Shown: positions 9,047 through 17,931, counted from the stretch's first letter. The stretch is 64,000 nucleotides of DNA from Bombella sp. ESL0385 (GCF_009725755.1 NZ_WNIJ01000001.1:1-64000), one strand, 5' to 3'. Numbers and translations: made by a program. The notes: generated by a model from the sequence alone, not told the origin.

Positions 9047-10023
9047 AAATACGGCCTTCCTGATGCCAGATAATCTTTAATATAAAAGCGGATACCATCT
9101 TCTAAGCTGGTAAAGGGTGCATCATACCCCGCTTTACGCAGTGCCTTCATATCCGCCTGCGTAAAGGATTGATACTGCCCCTGTAAGCTTTCTGGCATAG
9201 GAATATACTCGATATTTACCCTTTTCCCTGCCGCATCGCATACAGCCCGCGCAAGGGATTCATAAGAGCGTGCCTGCCCTGTCCCGCAGTTAAACAACCC
9301 ACTGACTGTAGGATGCTCCAACAGCCAGAGCAGCACCTTCACCACATCCCCAACCCAGATGAAATCCCGCTTCTGCTCGCCATCGGCTAAGCCGGGTTTA
9401 TCTGATTGAAAGAGCCGCACAGGGTTGCCAGCCATGAGCTCATCATATTTTACCTTAATGACCGAAATCATCCGCCCTTTATGATATTCATTCGGCCCAT
9501 AGACGTTAAAGAACTTCAACCCCGCCCATTGCGGGGGAGTAGGCTCACCTGCCTCTATCGTCCGCTTTACCCAGAGGTCGAACGCGTGCTTAGACCAGCC
9601 ATATAAATTGAGTGGTTGGAGCGCCTCGATAGACTCCAACCCATCTTGAAAGAGGGCGGGTTGGTCTGCCGCGCCATAGGTCGCTGCGGAAGACGCGTAG
9701 AGAAATGGGACCTCCTGCTCTGCACACCATCGCCATAGCTGCTGAGAGAGGGCAACATTACTCTGCCATACGAGGTCACCATCCCGCGCTGTAGTCTCGC
9801 TAATGGCCCCCATATGAATGACAGCCTCCACCCCCTTCGCCTCTGCCAAAAACGCCGTTAAGCCCTCTGGCGGCACGATAAGATGAGGGGGGTGCGTGGC
9901 AAGGTTACGCCACTTCCCTTGGTCGTGAAGATAATCCACAATAACAGTCCGCCGCCCCTGCTGAAACAGAGCGTGATGCAGACAAGACCCAATAAATCCG
10001 GCTCCACCGGTGACGATAATCAT
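9043..10023 (-). CDS. hldD: ADP-L-glycero-D-manno-heptose-6-epimerase
   Basis: HldD (RfaD) inverts C6 of ADP-D-glycero-D-manno-heptose for the LPS inner core. The 326-aa protein begins MIIVTGGAGFIGS (Rossmann GxxGxxG) and has SSAATYGAAD, a YGWSKHAFD active-site YxxxK, and KFFNVYGPNEYHKGRM. I placed the start at the ATG at 10023, preceded by CAGGAAGA; the frame extends to 10071 but that adds 16 residues before the Rossmann strand. Other heptose genes are not in the window. Confidence 0.92.
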   Translation of the reverse strand: MIIVTGGAGFIGSCLHHALFQQGRRTVIVDYLHDQGKWRNLATHPPHLIVPPEGLTAFLAEAKGVEAVIHMGAISETTARDGDLVWQSNVALSQQLWRWCAEQEVPFLYASSAATYGAADQPALFQDGLESIEALQPLNLYGWSKHAFDLWVKRTIEAGEPTPPQWAGLKFFNVYGPNEYHKGRMISVIKVKYDELMAGNPVRLFQSDKPGLADGEQKRDFIWVGDVVKVLLWLLEHPTVSGLFNCGTGQARSYESLARAVCDAAGKRVNIEYIPMPESLQGQYQSFTQADMKALRKAGYDAPFTSLEDGIRFYIKDYLASGRPYL

Positions 10024-10175
10024 TCTTCCTGTATAGTCTGGTAGGAAGCGGTATCCAACATAAGAACGCACAGAAATGAGGGAGAATTGGTTGACAGACC
10101 TACCTTTGCTTCTGAAAGAATTGCGACAGACAGATAGGTCCGTTTTGGAAGACCACCTATAAAGGAGTTGATAAT

Positions 10176-10460
10176 ATGGCCATACGCCCCCGTTTCTTCG
10201 ATGATATAGCCGGCTTTGCTGGAACGGCGTTCTCTGCCGCGACTGGTGTACGCGAGGAGATTCATACGCTTATTCGCAGCCAGATTAACGAGATTCTTTT
10301 CTCCCTTCATCTTGTCCGCCGTGATGAGTTTGAGGCCGTGCAAGAGATGGCAAGCCACGCTCGCCTCGCTCAAGAAAAGGCCGAGCATCGCCTCGCTGCG
10401 CTAGAAGCCCGTTTAGACGAGCTAGAGCAAAGCCTTACTGCTCCTTCCTCACAGCGTTAA
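10176..10460 (+). CDS. ubiK: UbiK/BMFP-domain accessory factor
   Basis: A 94-aa protein of the membrane fusogenic (BMFP, YqiC/UbiK) family. The N-terminal half is amphipathic (FFDDIAGFAGTAFSAATGVREE) and the C-terminal half is a coiled coil (about residues 50-90, with regularly spaced Leu in AEHRLAALEARLDELEQSL). In gammaproteobacteria UbiK assists ubiquinone synthesis together with UbiJ. Its role here is inferred from family. AAAGGAG precedes the ATG. It is first in a run with proC and a TetR/COQ9-like gene. Confidence 0.88.
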   Translation: MAIRPRFFDDIAGFAGTAFSAATGVREEIHTLIRSQINEILFSLHLVRRDEFEAVQEMASHARLAQEKAEHRLAALEARLDELEQSLTAPSSQR

Positions 10461-10480
10461 TCCCTTTTTGGAGTTTCCTC

Positions 10481-11293
10481 ATGACCATCCCTGCACTTCT
10501 TCTCGTTGGTTGCGGCAAAATGGGCGGGGCCCTTATGCGTGGGTGGGTAAGCAGCCCAACCCCGCCGCGCATCTTTATCCTAGACCGTAAGCTCCAAGAC
10601 GCCCCGGCAGGATGCACCATCTTCCGCACGCCAGAGGAGATTACGCCTGACGTAAAACCCGATATTATCGTGCTGGCCGTTAAACCTGCGGGGGCAGAGG
10701 CGATGCTCTCATCCCTTAAAACCGTTTTGGGCGAGCGGATGAATCATACAGCTCTCCTCTCTGTCATGGCTGGTAAGAGCTGCGAAAAACTAGCAAGCTG
10801 GTGTGGCCGTGCGGATATGCCTGTCATCCGCACCATGCCCAATACGCCATCCTGCGTTGGGGCCGGGGCGACGGGGCTTTATGCCTCCCCCCATGTCAGC
10901 CAAGCGCAAAAGGACCTCGCCATCCGCTTGATGGAACAAGTAGGTACCGTTGTTTCCGTCCCGCATGAGGAGGACCTCCGTACCGTCATTGCCATTGCTG
11001 GCTCTGCCCCGGCTTATGTATTCTACCTTGCTGAATTGCTGGAGAAAGTCGGGCAAGATTTCGGCTTAGACGCTCATGCTTCACGCGCTCTTGTCCGTGG
11101 CATGATTTATGGTGTTGGCAAGATGCTCCATGAACTTCCTGAAGATGCAGAAACACTCCGCAAAAACGTCACCAGCCCCAACGGCACAACCGCTGCGGCT
11201 TTGAGCGTCTTTATGAAGGAAGAACATTGGCCACGCCTCATCCCTGAAGCGGCCAAAGCTGCGATTAAACGCTCACGCGAGCTTGATGATTAA
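10481..11293 (+). CDS. proC: Pyrroline-5-carboxylate reductase
   Basis: ProC reduces pyrroline-5-carboxylate to proline with NAD(P)H. The 270-aa product shows the Rossmann start LLVGCGKMGGALMRGW, AVKPAGAEA, the MPNTPSCVGAGATGLYA segment and IAGSAPAYVFYLAE of the dimerisation/substrate region. LRKNVTSPNGTTAAAL near the C-terminus is the conserved proC signature. It starts 20 bp after ubiK with GGAG upstream, so the two are probably co-transcribed. Confidence 0.96.
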   Translation: MTIPALLLVGCGKMGGALMRGWVSSPTPPRIFILDRKLQDAPAGCTIFRTPEEITPDVKPDIIVLAVKPAGAEAMLSSLKTVLGERMNHTALLSVMAGKSCEKLASWCGRADMPVIRTMPNTPSCVGAGATGLYASPHVSQAQKDLAIRLMEQVGTVVSVPHEEDLRTVIAIAGSAPAYVFYLAELLEKVGQDFGLDAHASRALVRGMIYGVGKMLHELPEDAETLRKNVTSPNGTTAAALSVFMKEEHWPRLIPEAAKAAIKRSRELDD

Positions 11294-11365
11294 CCATCCC
11301 ATCGGACCGGTGGAACATAACCCGCTCTATCGGTCCATCTCACACGCTTAGGCATAAAACGCATA

Positions 11366-12028
11366 ATGATGACCAATTCCCCCCACGACCCTTCTTTTGA
11401 CAGGGCGATGATTGATGCCACGTTACAGCTTGCTCAGCAGCATGGTTGGCAGCGTACCTCCCTCGTAGAGGCAGCGCGCGAAGCAGGCTTGCCCCTCGCC
11501 CGTGTACGCCAACGCTTCCCCTTTAAAGCGATGATTTTATTACACCTGAATCGCCACATTGATGAAGCGGCCCTCTGTGGGGAACGCTATGGCACCACCG
11601 TGCGCGAGCGGCTTTTTGACCTCCTCATGCGCCGCTTTGATGCAATGCAAGATTATCGTGCAGGACTATGCGCTGTCATGCACACTCTCCCCCGTGACCC
11701 AGCCCTAGCGGCCTTCCTCGCTGCAACGACAATGGAAAGCCTACGCTGGATTGCCGATGCAGCCGGGCTAGAGTGTCGCGGCTTGGGAGGCATCATCCGC
11801 CAAAATGCTCTGCTCGCCTTATGGTCGCGTACCATTGTCAGTTGGGAGAAAGACAGCTCACCAGACCTCACTACGACCATGCAAACACTTGACCAAGCCC
11901 TTACTCGTGCGGAGCGGCTGGGTTTGCTCAAAGCGGCATCCTCTCATCACCTCTCCGATTCTCCCTTACAGGATGAAGGCGGACTGCCCGACTATGTCGC
12001 CCCCAAAGATGAGGACGAGATTTTATAA
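11366..12028 (+). CDS. TetR-fold protein, regulator or COQ9-like
   Basis: The 220-aa product has an N-terminal helix-turn-helix-like region (MIDATLQLAQQHGWQRTSLVEAA) followed by a helical domain (about 60-190) and a polar tail. TetR regulators and the ubiquinone-synthesis protein COQ9 share this fold. The degenerate recognition helix and the nearby ubiK gene make a COQ9-like lipid-binding role worth considering. I cannot decide between them from sequence alone. It begins 72 bp after proC; no own terminator is seen before the tRNA gene. Confidence 0.6.
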   Translation: MMTNSPHDPSFDRAMIDATLQLAQQHGWQRTSLVEAAREAGLPLARVRQRFPFKAMILLHLNRHIDEAALCGERYGTTVRERLFDLLMRRFDAMQDYRAGLCAVMHTLPRDPALAAFLAATTMESLRWIADAAGLECRGLGGIIRQNALLALWSRTIVSWEKDSSPDLTTTMQTLDQALTRAERLGLLKAASSHHLSDSPLQDEGGLPDYVAPKDEDEIL

Positions 12029-12099
12029 CATCTTATGTAAAAAAAACGCTTACGCACCCTTTACCCATTCGTCTGTTCGGGATATTAAGGAGCCAGCGT

Positions 12100-12174
12100 T
12101 GGGGCGTAGCCAAGCGGTAAGGCAGCGGATTTTGATTCCGCCATGCGGAGGTTCGAATCCTCCCGCCCCAGCCA
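12100..12174 (+). tRNA. tRNA-Gln (anticodon TTG)
   Basis: Cloverleaf read by eye: acceptor TGGGGCG pairs with CGCCCCA, and the anticodon stem GCGGA/TCCGC encloses loop TTTTGAT with anticodon TTG at 12132-12134. The T arm is GGAGG-TTCGAAT-CCTCC. Discriminator G and CCA are encoded (12171-12174). The U1-A72 pair fits glutamine tRNAs. It reads CAA and, by wobble, CAG codons. Confidence 0.95.
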
Positions 12175-12251
12175 ATGACTCTCCCAAAAATTAAGATAAA
12201 AAATACCGCCCCATCGGGACGGCATTCTTGTACGCTCTGTATACAGCTCAT

Positions 12252-12279
12252 AAAAAATCACCCCTCCGAAGAGGGGTGA
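12252..12279 (-). terminator. Rho-independent terminator of the RTX-like gene
   Basis: A perfect 9-bp stem (tcacccctc 12258-12266 with gaggggtga 12271-12279) and a 4-nt loop, followed on the minus strand by six T residues. It lies just behind the stop codon of the minus-strand gene at 12287. Confidence 0.85.
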
Positions 12280-12286
12280 GTATCTA

Positions 12287-13147
12287 TTAGAAGCTATGGA
12301 AATCTTTAGGATGCAACTGCTGTTGGTCTAAGAAGGTAATCTGACCTTGGTCGTTTGGCAAATCAACCGTCACATTACCACCAGTGATTGACTGATGCTC
12401 AAGCATCTGACCAATCTCCTGCTGAGTTGCTTTAAGCCCAACCTGATTGCCTGCAGCCTTCCCGAAATCGGCGATGGTATAATGCCCGCCCTTATTATTC
12501 AGGAACTGGAAGAGATTAGCAGACCCACTACCGCCGCTTAATGTCGCGCCAGCATTGGTCCCGTTAACCGTGTTCTGAACCGAAATCGTATCAGAGGCAT
12601 CACCACCTTTGATGGTGTCCCCAAGGCCAGCAAGCGCATCCAAAGACTGATGGGAGTTCGAAGCATCAAACAGAATATTATCTGCGCCCGGTGCTGCCCC
12701 ATAAAATTCTGGACGGAACACGCTGCTCCCATCCGTTGCCTGCTGAGCGTAATGATACACGCTATTAGCGGTGCCAAAGATGGTGGCATTATCCCCGACC
12801 GAACGCGTCCCGGAGCCAACACCACCGAGGAAGCTTAGCGTCCCCCCGAGAGAAAGCTGGCTAGAGCTCCCGTTGGTCCCATCTCCTGCAGCAGAAATTG
12901 TATCCTGCCCGCCAAGAAAACTTGCCTGAGAATCGTCATCGGAATCCAAAGACTGCCGAAGGTCAAGTCCGTCATTACCCACACCAGAGGAGAGGGATGA
13001 CATCCCACCTTCGTCATCGTCAAAACCGGAACGGTTCATTAGCGACTGGAAGGAGTTTGCAAATAAAGCACCGAGATCCTGCGCCCCCTGACTAGGAAGC
13101 CCAAAGAAATACTGTTGCCGCAAACCTGATACTGTTGGAATTGCCAA
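12287..13147 (-). CDS. Gly/Ser/Asp-rich protein with RTX-like C-terminal region
   Basis: The 286-aa, low-complexity product is rich in Gly, Ser, Asp and Asn. No N-terminal signal peptide is seen. Residues from about 170 on recall the end of RTX (type I secreted) proteins: GLGDTIKGGDASDTISV, a Gly-Ser-rich stretch, then GHYTIADFGKAAGNQVGL, resembling the post-repeat beta strands. The end, with NVTVDLPNDQGQITFLD and HPKDFHSF, looks like a type I secretion signal. The GGxGxDx nonapeptides are degenerate and too few to form a clear calcium-binding roll. Secretion by a type I system is therefore inference. A long AT-rich leader lies upstream and a strong terminator downstream. Confidence 0.6.
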   Translation of the reverse strand: MAIPTVSGLRQQYFFGLPSQGAQDLGALFANSFQSLMNRSGFDDDEGGMSSLSSGVGNDGLDLRQSLDSDDDSQASFLGGQDTISAAGDGTNGSSSQLSLGGTLSFLGGVGSGTRSVGDNATIFGTANSVYHYAQQATDGSSVFRPEFYGAAPGADNILFDASNSHQSLDALAGLGDTIKGGDASDTISVQNTVNGTNAGATLSGGSGSANLFQFLNNKGGHYTIADFGKAAGNQVGLKATQQEIGQMLEHQSITGGNVTVDLPNDQGQITFLDQQQLHPKDFHSF

Positions 13148-13743
13148 GAGACTACACCTTACACAACATAATCATACGACCCAAACTGACAAGCTGCTCT
13201 TATTCCGGCCCCTTCTTGCCCTCTGATGACAGAGAGAAGATTGCCTACCTTCGTGGCTCCCTCACGTCAGAAGTGAGAAAACTTTATGGCAACCTACAAA
13301 GAGCCCCTCCTAAGAGACGCTGTCGGAATTAGGTCGAAATGACCCGCAACCTGTTAACAACAGATAACAGATTAACCAATGGCTTACAAATGTTTTGTGT
13401 GTAATTTCTATTCGATTTCAAAATTGATAATGAGAATGTATACGCAATTTTTTGATACATTTTTGATAGAAATCACACAAATATACTGAAACGATAGAGA
13501 GGAATAACAAAAAAATTTTCTTATATATTTGTTTGATAAAAATAAATCTTATTTATTTCCAGATAAAGAAAATTATTTTCTCTTTATTTTAGTAGATTTT
13601 TTGTATGACTATCCTTGCGGCATTATATGGCCACACAAAAAAATTAACTTTATCATAATGATTTCTGCATCATCGCTCAAATAAGGGGCGCACAGTTATC
13701 ACGACCTTGCCTTCGCAGAACCCCCTTATAAGGAATTGTCATC
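13148..13743. other. Long AT-rich intergenic region
   Basis: This 596-bp region lies between the end of nadE and the start of the RTX-like gene, both on the minus strand. I see no credible gene. The part from about 13370 to 13670 is strikingly AT-rich. Fur-box-like words are present: GATAATGAGAAT at 13426-13437 and TATCATAATGATTTC at 13651-13665. The region is probably the regulatory leader of the RTX-like gene; the motif assignment is by eye. Confidence 0.4.
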
Positions 13744-15780
13744 TCACAGTTTATACGATTCGATGTCATCCAAATCGGCCAACCATAGAGTCGCCGTACC
13801 GTCCGATGGCGCGCGCCAATCGCCCCGAGGCGATAAGCTCCCCCCTGCAACAACTTTCGGGCCGTTAGGCATGGCCGACCGCTTAAATTGGCTTGTGCCA
13901 AAGAATCGCTTTAGAAAAACGCGACTCCAATGGATGATTGTTGGCAGATCATAAGCAATACGGTCTTGCTCTGGGTAATTAAGGGGCCACTCACCCTTTT
14001 TTGCATCGCCCCACGCATGTAATTGCAAGAAGGCAATCTTCTTAGGTGCGAATCCATAACGCAGAACATAATAAAGCGTGAAATCTTGCAACGCGTATGG
14101 GCCAATCATTTGTTGGGTACTTTGCACACCCTGCCCCTGATTCGGCACAAGCTCTGGGCTAATCTCTGCTGCGACAATCGACTCCAACACCGCACGCGCT
14201 GCCGGGGATACGCTCTTATCATGACCCGAGGCCCAGCGAATCACATGCTGGATGAGCGTCTTAGGCAGGCCCGCATTAACATTATAATGAGCCATCTGGT
14301 CACCGACTCCATAGGTACACCAGCCCAAAGCTAGCTCGGACATATCGCCCGTACCGATGACCAACCCTTGATGATGATTGGCTAGACGGAAAAGAAAATC
14401 CGTCCTTAACCCTGCCTGTACATTCTCAAAGGTAATGTCATATACAGCTTCGCCACGCCCATAAGGGTGATCAATCGCTGCCAACATGGCCTGCGCGGTC
14501 GGCCTGATATCCAGCTCTCCAGCACGCACACCCAAACTCTCCATCAAGCCATGCGCCAACGCGAGGGACTCGCCGCCTGTGGCAAAGCCGGGCATGGTCC
14601 GGGCGATAATTTGCGTCCGCTCCCAGCCAAGACAATCCGCCGCTTTGACCGCCACCAAGAGGGCCAGCGCACTATCTAACCCACCTGACACGCCAATAAT
14701 CATTGTTTTGGCATGAGCGGCTTTTAACCGCTGGCACAAAGCATGGACCTGAATATTCCATGCTTCCCGGCAATCTTGCTCACATAAGGCAAGGCGCAAA
14801 GGCACAAAGGGGAAGCGTGGCACCTCACGCTTTAACCCCCAATCCTGAAGAGGAGGATTTACGGCAAAACGAATCCGGCGAAAGTTTTTCGCGTGAGTTG
14901 ATGCGAAATACCCCGTCTGGAGTCGCTCCTGCCGCAAACGGTCGAGGTCTATATCAGCGACCACCATATCCCCTTTCGGGGCAAAACGGTCTGATTGGGC
15001 AAGGCACTCCCCGGCCTCATAAATCAAAAGCTGCCCATCCCATGCGAGGTCCGTTGTCGATTCCCCCACCGTGGCAGCGGCATAAAGATACGCACTACTC
15101 GTCCGCATAGACTGTGCAGCACATAATAAAGCGCGATGCTCGGCGCGCCCAACCGTTACGGGAGAGGCAGAAAGATTCGCAATAACGGTCGCCCCAGCCA
15201 CCGCCAAAGCCCCGCTTGGTGGTTGCGGTGCCCAGAGGTCCTCACAAATCTCCACCCCGAGGGTTAAACCGGCAATATCCTCTGCCTCAAAAAGCAAATC
15301 GGCCCCAAAAGGCACCTCTTGCGTACCAAGCCTGATCGTACCAGAACAACCCGCCCCGCTGGTGAAATGCCGTGCTTCGTAAAACTCGCGATAACGTGGG
15401 AGCATAATCTTCGGCACAACGCCCAAAATACGGCCTTTATGAAAGATGACCGCGCAATTATAGAGGCTATCCCCCCAACGCAATGGCATCCCAACAATGC
15501 CAACGCTCATGAGGTGAGCCGTGCGCTCCACCAAGGCTAACAAAGCCTCTTGGCTGCGCTCTAACATCAGTTGCTGGAAGAACAAATCCTCCAACGTATA
15601 GCCTGTCAGCCCTAATTCTGGGAAAACCGCAATCGCAACCGCTTGCTCATGGCACCGCTCTAACCATTGCTGAAACACTATGGCGTTATGATGAGGCTCG
15701 CCCAGCGCAATCGGCGTTGTACATGCAGCAACCCGTGCAAAGCCTTGCCGGTATAAGCATAAGAACTCATCTAAAGCCAT
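13744..15780 (-). CDS. nadE: Glutamine-dependent NAD(+) synthase
   Basis: A two-domain NadE of 678 aa. The N-terminal nitrilase-type glutaminase has catalytic Glu55 (FPELGLTGY), a Lys in VPKIMLPRY and a Cys in VEICEDLW. The C-terminal synthetase has the pyrophosphatase loop SGGLDSALAL and TGDMSELALGW, and amidates deamido-NAD. The frame runs upstream to 15903, into dsbB, but the ATG at 15780 has a GGGAGG ribosome binding site and gives the expected MALDEFLCLY start. It is the last gene of the mlaD-dsbB series and acts in the same pathway as nadD at 4266. Confidence 0.95.
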   Translation of the reverse strand: MALDEFLCLYRQGFARVAACTTPIALGEPHHNAIVFQQWLERCHEQAVAIAVFPELGLTGYTLEDLFFQQLMLERSQEALLALVERTAHLMSVGIVGMPLRWGDSLYNCAVIFHKGRILGVVPKIMLPRYREFYEARHFTSGAGCSGTIRLGTQEVPFGADLLFEAEDIAGLTLGVEICEDLWAPQPPSGALAVAGATVIANLSASPVTVGRAEHRALLCAAQSMRTSSAYLYAAATVGESTTDLAWDGQLLIYEAGECLAQSDRFAPKGDMVVADIDLDRLRQERLQTGYFASTHAKNFRRIRFAVNPPLQDWGLKREVPRFPFVPLRLALCEQDCREAWNIQVHALCQRLKAAHAKTMIIGVSGGLDSALALLVAVKAADCLGWERTQIIARTMPGFATGGESLALAHGLMESLGVRAGELDIRPTAQAMLAAIDHPYGRGEAVYDITFENVQAGLRTDFLFRLANHHQGLVIGTGDMSELALGWCTYGVGDQMAHYNVNAGLPKTLIQHVIRWASGHDKSVSPAARAVLESIVAAEISPELVPNQGQGVQSTQQMIGPYALQDFTLYYVLRYGFAPKKIAFLQLHAWGDAKKGEWPLNYPEQDRIAYDLPTIIHWSRVFLKRFFGTSQFKRSAMPNGPKVVAGGSLSPRGDWRAPSDGTATLWLADLDDIESYKL

Positions 15781-15811
15781 AACCGCCCTCCCGCGCTTTC
15801 TATCTATAATC

Positions 15812-16342
15812 TCATGCGTCCACTTGTTGCCGCACAAAGCGGAATAACCGCCATGTTTCCCACAGTGCGAGAACAAACACACCAAACGCATAAAGAGCCG
15901 CAAGACTCGTCAGTGACACAGGCAAACCCAACGGGTAATCGGGCTGGTCGCAAGGTTTAGTCGGATGAGCGGGTAAATGTGCCATCCAGTCTTTAAAATC
16001 ATGCGCTTCGACAGGGGTCACGTGGCATTCCGCCGCGGGGCTGGGCCAAAGCCCATGCTCTACGCCCACATGCAAAATACCTAACCCCACACTCACCAAC
16101 AAACACACCAACCCTATACAAGCGAGCCAACGCGCATAACGCGGGGAAAAGACCAGAACCAACACGCCAATCCCTATCAGCACCCGCCACGGCCCACGCT
16201 CCCACAAGCACAGCTCACAAGGGACCATATGCAAGAAATTTTCCGCAATGAAGGCAATAAGAAGAGCAAAGAGGGCGGATAGAATATAAAGCCCTCCGAC
16301 ACGCCATACAGCACGTATCTGTTGTTTATCCGTAAACAGCAT
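15812..16342 (-). CDS. dsbB: Disulfide bond formation protein B
   Basis: DsbB reoxidises periplasmic DsbA and passes electrons to quinone. The 176-aa protein has four hydrophobic segments. The first periplasmic cysteine pair is C42/C45 (PCELCLWERGP). The second is formed by the Cys in AECHVTP and the Cys in PTKPCDQ, as in the alphaproteobacterial branch. RBS and ATG are clear at 16342. It lies 31 bp before nadE; no dsbA is in the window. Confidence 0.9.
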   Translation of the reverse strand: MLFTDKQQIRAVWRVGGLYILSALFALLIAFIAENFLHMVPCELCLWERGPWRVLIGIGVLVLVFSPRYARWLACIGLVCLLVSVGLGILHVGVEHGLWPSPAAECHVTPVEAHDFKDWMAHLPAHPTKPCDQPDYPLGLPVSLTSLAALYAFGVFVLALWETWRLFRFVRQQVDA

Positions 16343-16434
16343 GTCCCTCTCCTTCTTTTATAAACATCACGATGCTTCCATCCACCATACCCCTATGGGG
16401 TGGAAAAAGCACTTCATCCCCTCACACCATCCCC

Positions 16435-17103
16435 TTAGGGCTGCGTCCCTTCACCCTGCCCAGCCTGCGGTGCTGGGGCAGGTGTTGGCGGTAATAAAGA
16501 GACGGGCCCAGATGCCCCATTATCCCCTTGATGAACATTCTGCCCTGCCGTGGGAGAGGAGGACTTGCCCTCGCCATCGGCCTCCACATGTGGGGCCCCT
16601 GCTGTTGCAACCGACGGTACAGATGGATGGGGCAACGGCCCTACCATAGGGGCCACAGCATCACCATCGCATGAGACGACCTGCACATCATACAACGCCC
16701 CAGCATAAGCCCCTAAAGCGGGGTCATTGGTAAACATCCATCCCTCAAATGTAGGGCTGCCAGCCTCTTGGTTTTCCTCAATCTTTACCTGCGCTGCGGC
16801 TTGGGCGGGAAGGCCTTCAGGTTTTTGCAAGCAACGCTCTAACGTTAAGGACAAAGTGCCATATTGCACCACCTCCCCAACATGCAGCGAGACAAGCCCG
16901 ACATGAGAATCCAACCGCCGCATAATGCGCATCACCGCCTGATTACGCCCCTGCCAACTTGTTGCGGGATACGTCGCAGGAGGGGCTACAGCACGCACAC
17001 CCTCAGCATGCAAGGAGGATAATACCGCCCCACCCAGCATAGAGCCTAACAAACAGACCACCAGCCCCCTAAAACGCCGCTTTTTTACGCCCATAACCCT
17101 CAT
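16435..17103 (-). CDS. DUF2155 domain-containing exported protein
   Basis: A 222-aa protein with a hydrophobic N-terminal segment (about residues 10-30) that looks like a signal peptide. A DUF2155 domain follows (residues about 48-160: RIMRRLDSHVGLVSLHVGE, ERCLQKPEGLPAQAAA, FEGWMFTNDPALGA). The C-terminal 60 residues are Pro-, Ala- and Gly-rich and probably disordered. The family function is unknown, but in alphaproteobacteria it commonly travels with an MlaD/MCE gene, as here. The start overlaps the upstream 84-aa gene (ATGA, 17100-17103). Confidence 0.85.
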   Translation of the reverse strand: MRVMGVKKRRFRGLVVCLLGSMLGGAVLSSLHAEGVRAVAPPATYPATSWQGRNQAVMRIMRRLDSHVGLVSLHVGEVVQYGTLSLTLERCLQKPEGLPAQAAAQVKIEENQEAGSPTFEGWMFTNDPALGAYAGALYDVQVVSCDGDAVAPMVGPLPHPSVPSVATAGAPHVEADGEGKSSSPTAGQNVHQGDNGASGPVSLLPPTPAPAPQAGQGEGTQP

Positions 17104-17354
17104 CCTTCCCCCTGTTCCATCGCATCAGCACCATTGGTACTTTTTGTGCCCTCTATGGCCTCTGCGACTATCGCAGCCATAAGCTGCTCCATATGTTGGC
17201 GCAAATAAGCAGGGGCTACATCCATCAATAAGGCATCCGCACAAGCCTCTTTAATAACTTGCCGTAACTCCTCCTCATTCTCCCGCAAAACACGCAATTT
17301 ACCTGTACAATGTATCGGCTGCCCTGCACTATCGAGCCAGTCTTGCTCTGCCAT
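17100..17354 (-). CDS. Small conserved-looking hypothetical protein (84 aa)
   Basis: An 84-aa acidic protein that I do not recognise. It has no signal peptide, no cysteine motif beyond single residues, and a predicted helical middle (EEELRQVIKEACADALL, QHMEQLMAAIVAEAIEG). It is accepted as a gene because it fits exactly between mlaD (11 bp) and DUF2155 (4-bp overlap) on the same strand. It could assist the envelope proteins next to it, but nothing in the sequence shows this. Confidence 0.6.
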   Translation of the reverse strand: MAEQDWLDSAGQPIHCTGKLRVLRENEEELRQVIKEACADALLMDVAPAYLRQHMEQLMAAIVAEAIEGTKSTNGADAMEQGEG

Positions 17355-17364
17355 AAAAATGGTC

Positions 17365-17931
17365 TCACGGGGTCAGTTGAGCAGGGGCTTGTGCTGAGGA
17401 AGGATTTGGCTCGGTAGGCGGCGTGGCGGGAGGAGCCTTCTTTTGTAATGAATCCGTGACGGAGAAAATAAACTTGCTCAAAAGTTGCTCTAAACTAATC
17501 GCCCCCTGCGTTTCCCCAATCACACCATCTGCTTTTAACATGGTCGCATCCCCGCCAGGGGTGAGGGCAATATATTTCCCCCCTAAGAGAGAATCAGAAG
17601 TAATAATCGCACCGCTATCAGCCGGGAGCTGAATATTCGGCGCAACACTGAAAGTTACCTCTGCTTGAAAATTATGCGGGTCCACCTGCAAATGCCGCAC
17701 ATGCCCCACTGTCACACCAGCAAGGCGGACATCCGACCCCACGCCAAGCCCATCAATATGACTAAATGCCGCATGGAGAGGGTAGCCCCGGTCTTGTGGA
17801 TGCTGCCGCCCGATAAAGGCAATGACAATTAACACCGCTAGAACACCTGCTGCAACAAGCCCTACAGCGAGTTCTAAGCGGTCCTTTCCAGCTCGTCTTA
17901 CGGCCATATCCCCCACATTGCCCGTAACCAT
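17365..17931 (-). CDS. mlaD: MlaD-type MCE-domain lipid transport protein
   Basis: MlaD is the periplasmic substrate-binding hexamer of the Mla phospholipid transporter. The 188-aa protein has one N-terminal membrane anchor (about residues 20-42) and one MCE domain (DGLGVGSDVRLAGVTVGHV to LLGGKYIALTPGG). A Pro-rich tail follows. AAGGATAGAG precedes the ATG. Here it heads the group with the 84-aa protein, DUF2155 and dsbB; its permease and ATPase are not adjacent. A second, separate MCE system is encoded at 24942-28433. Confidence 0.88.
   Translation of the reverse strand: MVTGNVGDMAVRRAGKDRLELAVGLVAAGVLAVLIVIAFIGRQHPQDRGYPLHAAFSHIDGLGVGSDVRLAGVTVGHVRHLQVDPHNFQAEVTFSVAPNIQLPADSGAIITSDSLLGGKYIALTPGGDATMLKADGVIGETQGAISLEQLLSKFIFSVTDSLQKKAPPATPPTEPNPSSAQAPAQLTP

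Noticed and set aside
12211-12235. Hairpin after tRNA-Gln (taccgcccc / gggacggca)
   Set aside because: The stem has two mismatches and no T run; not reported as a terminator.
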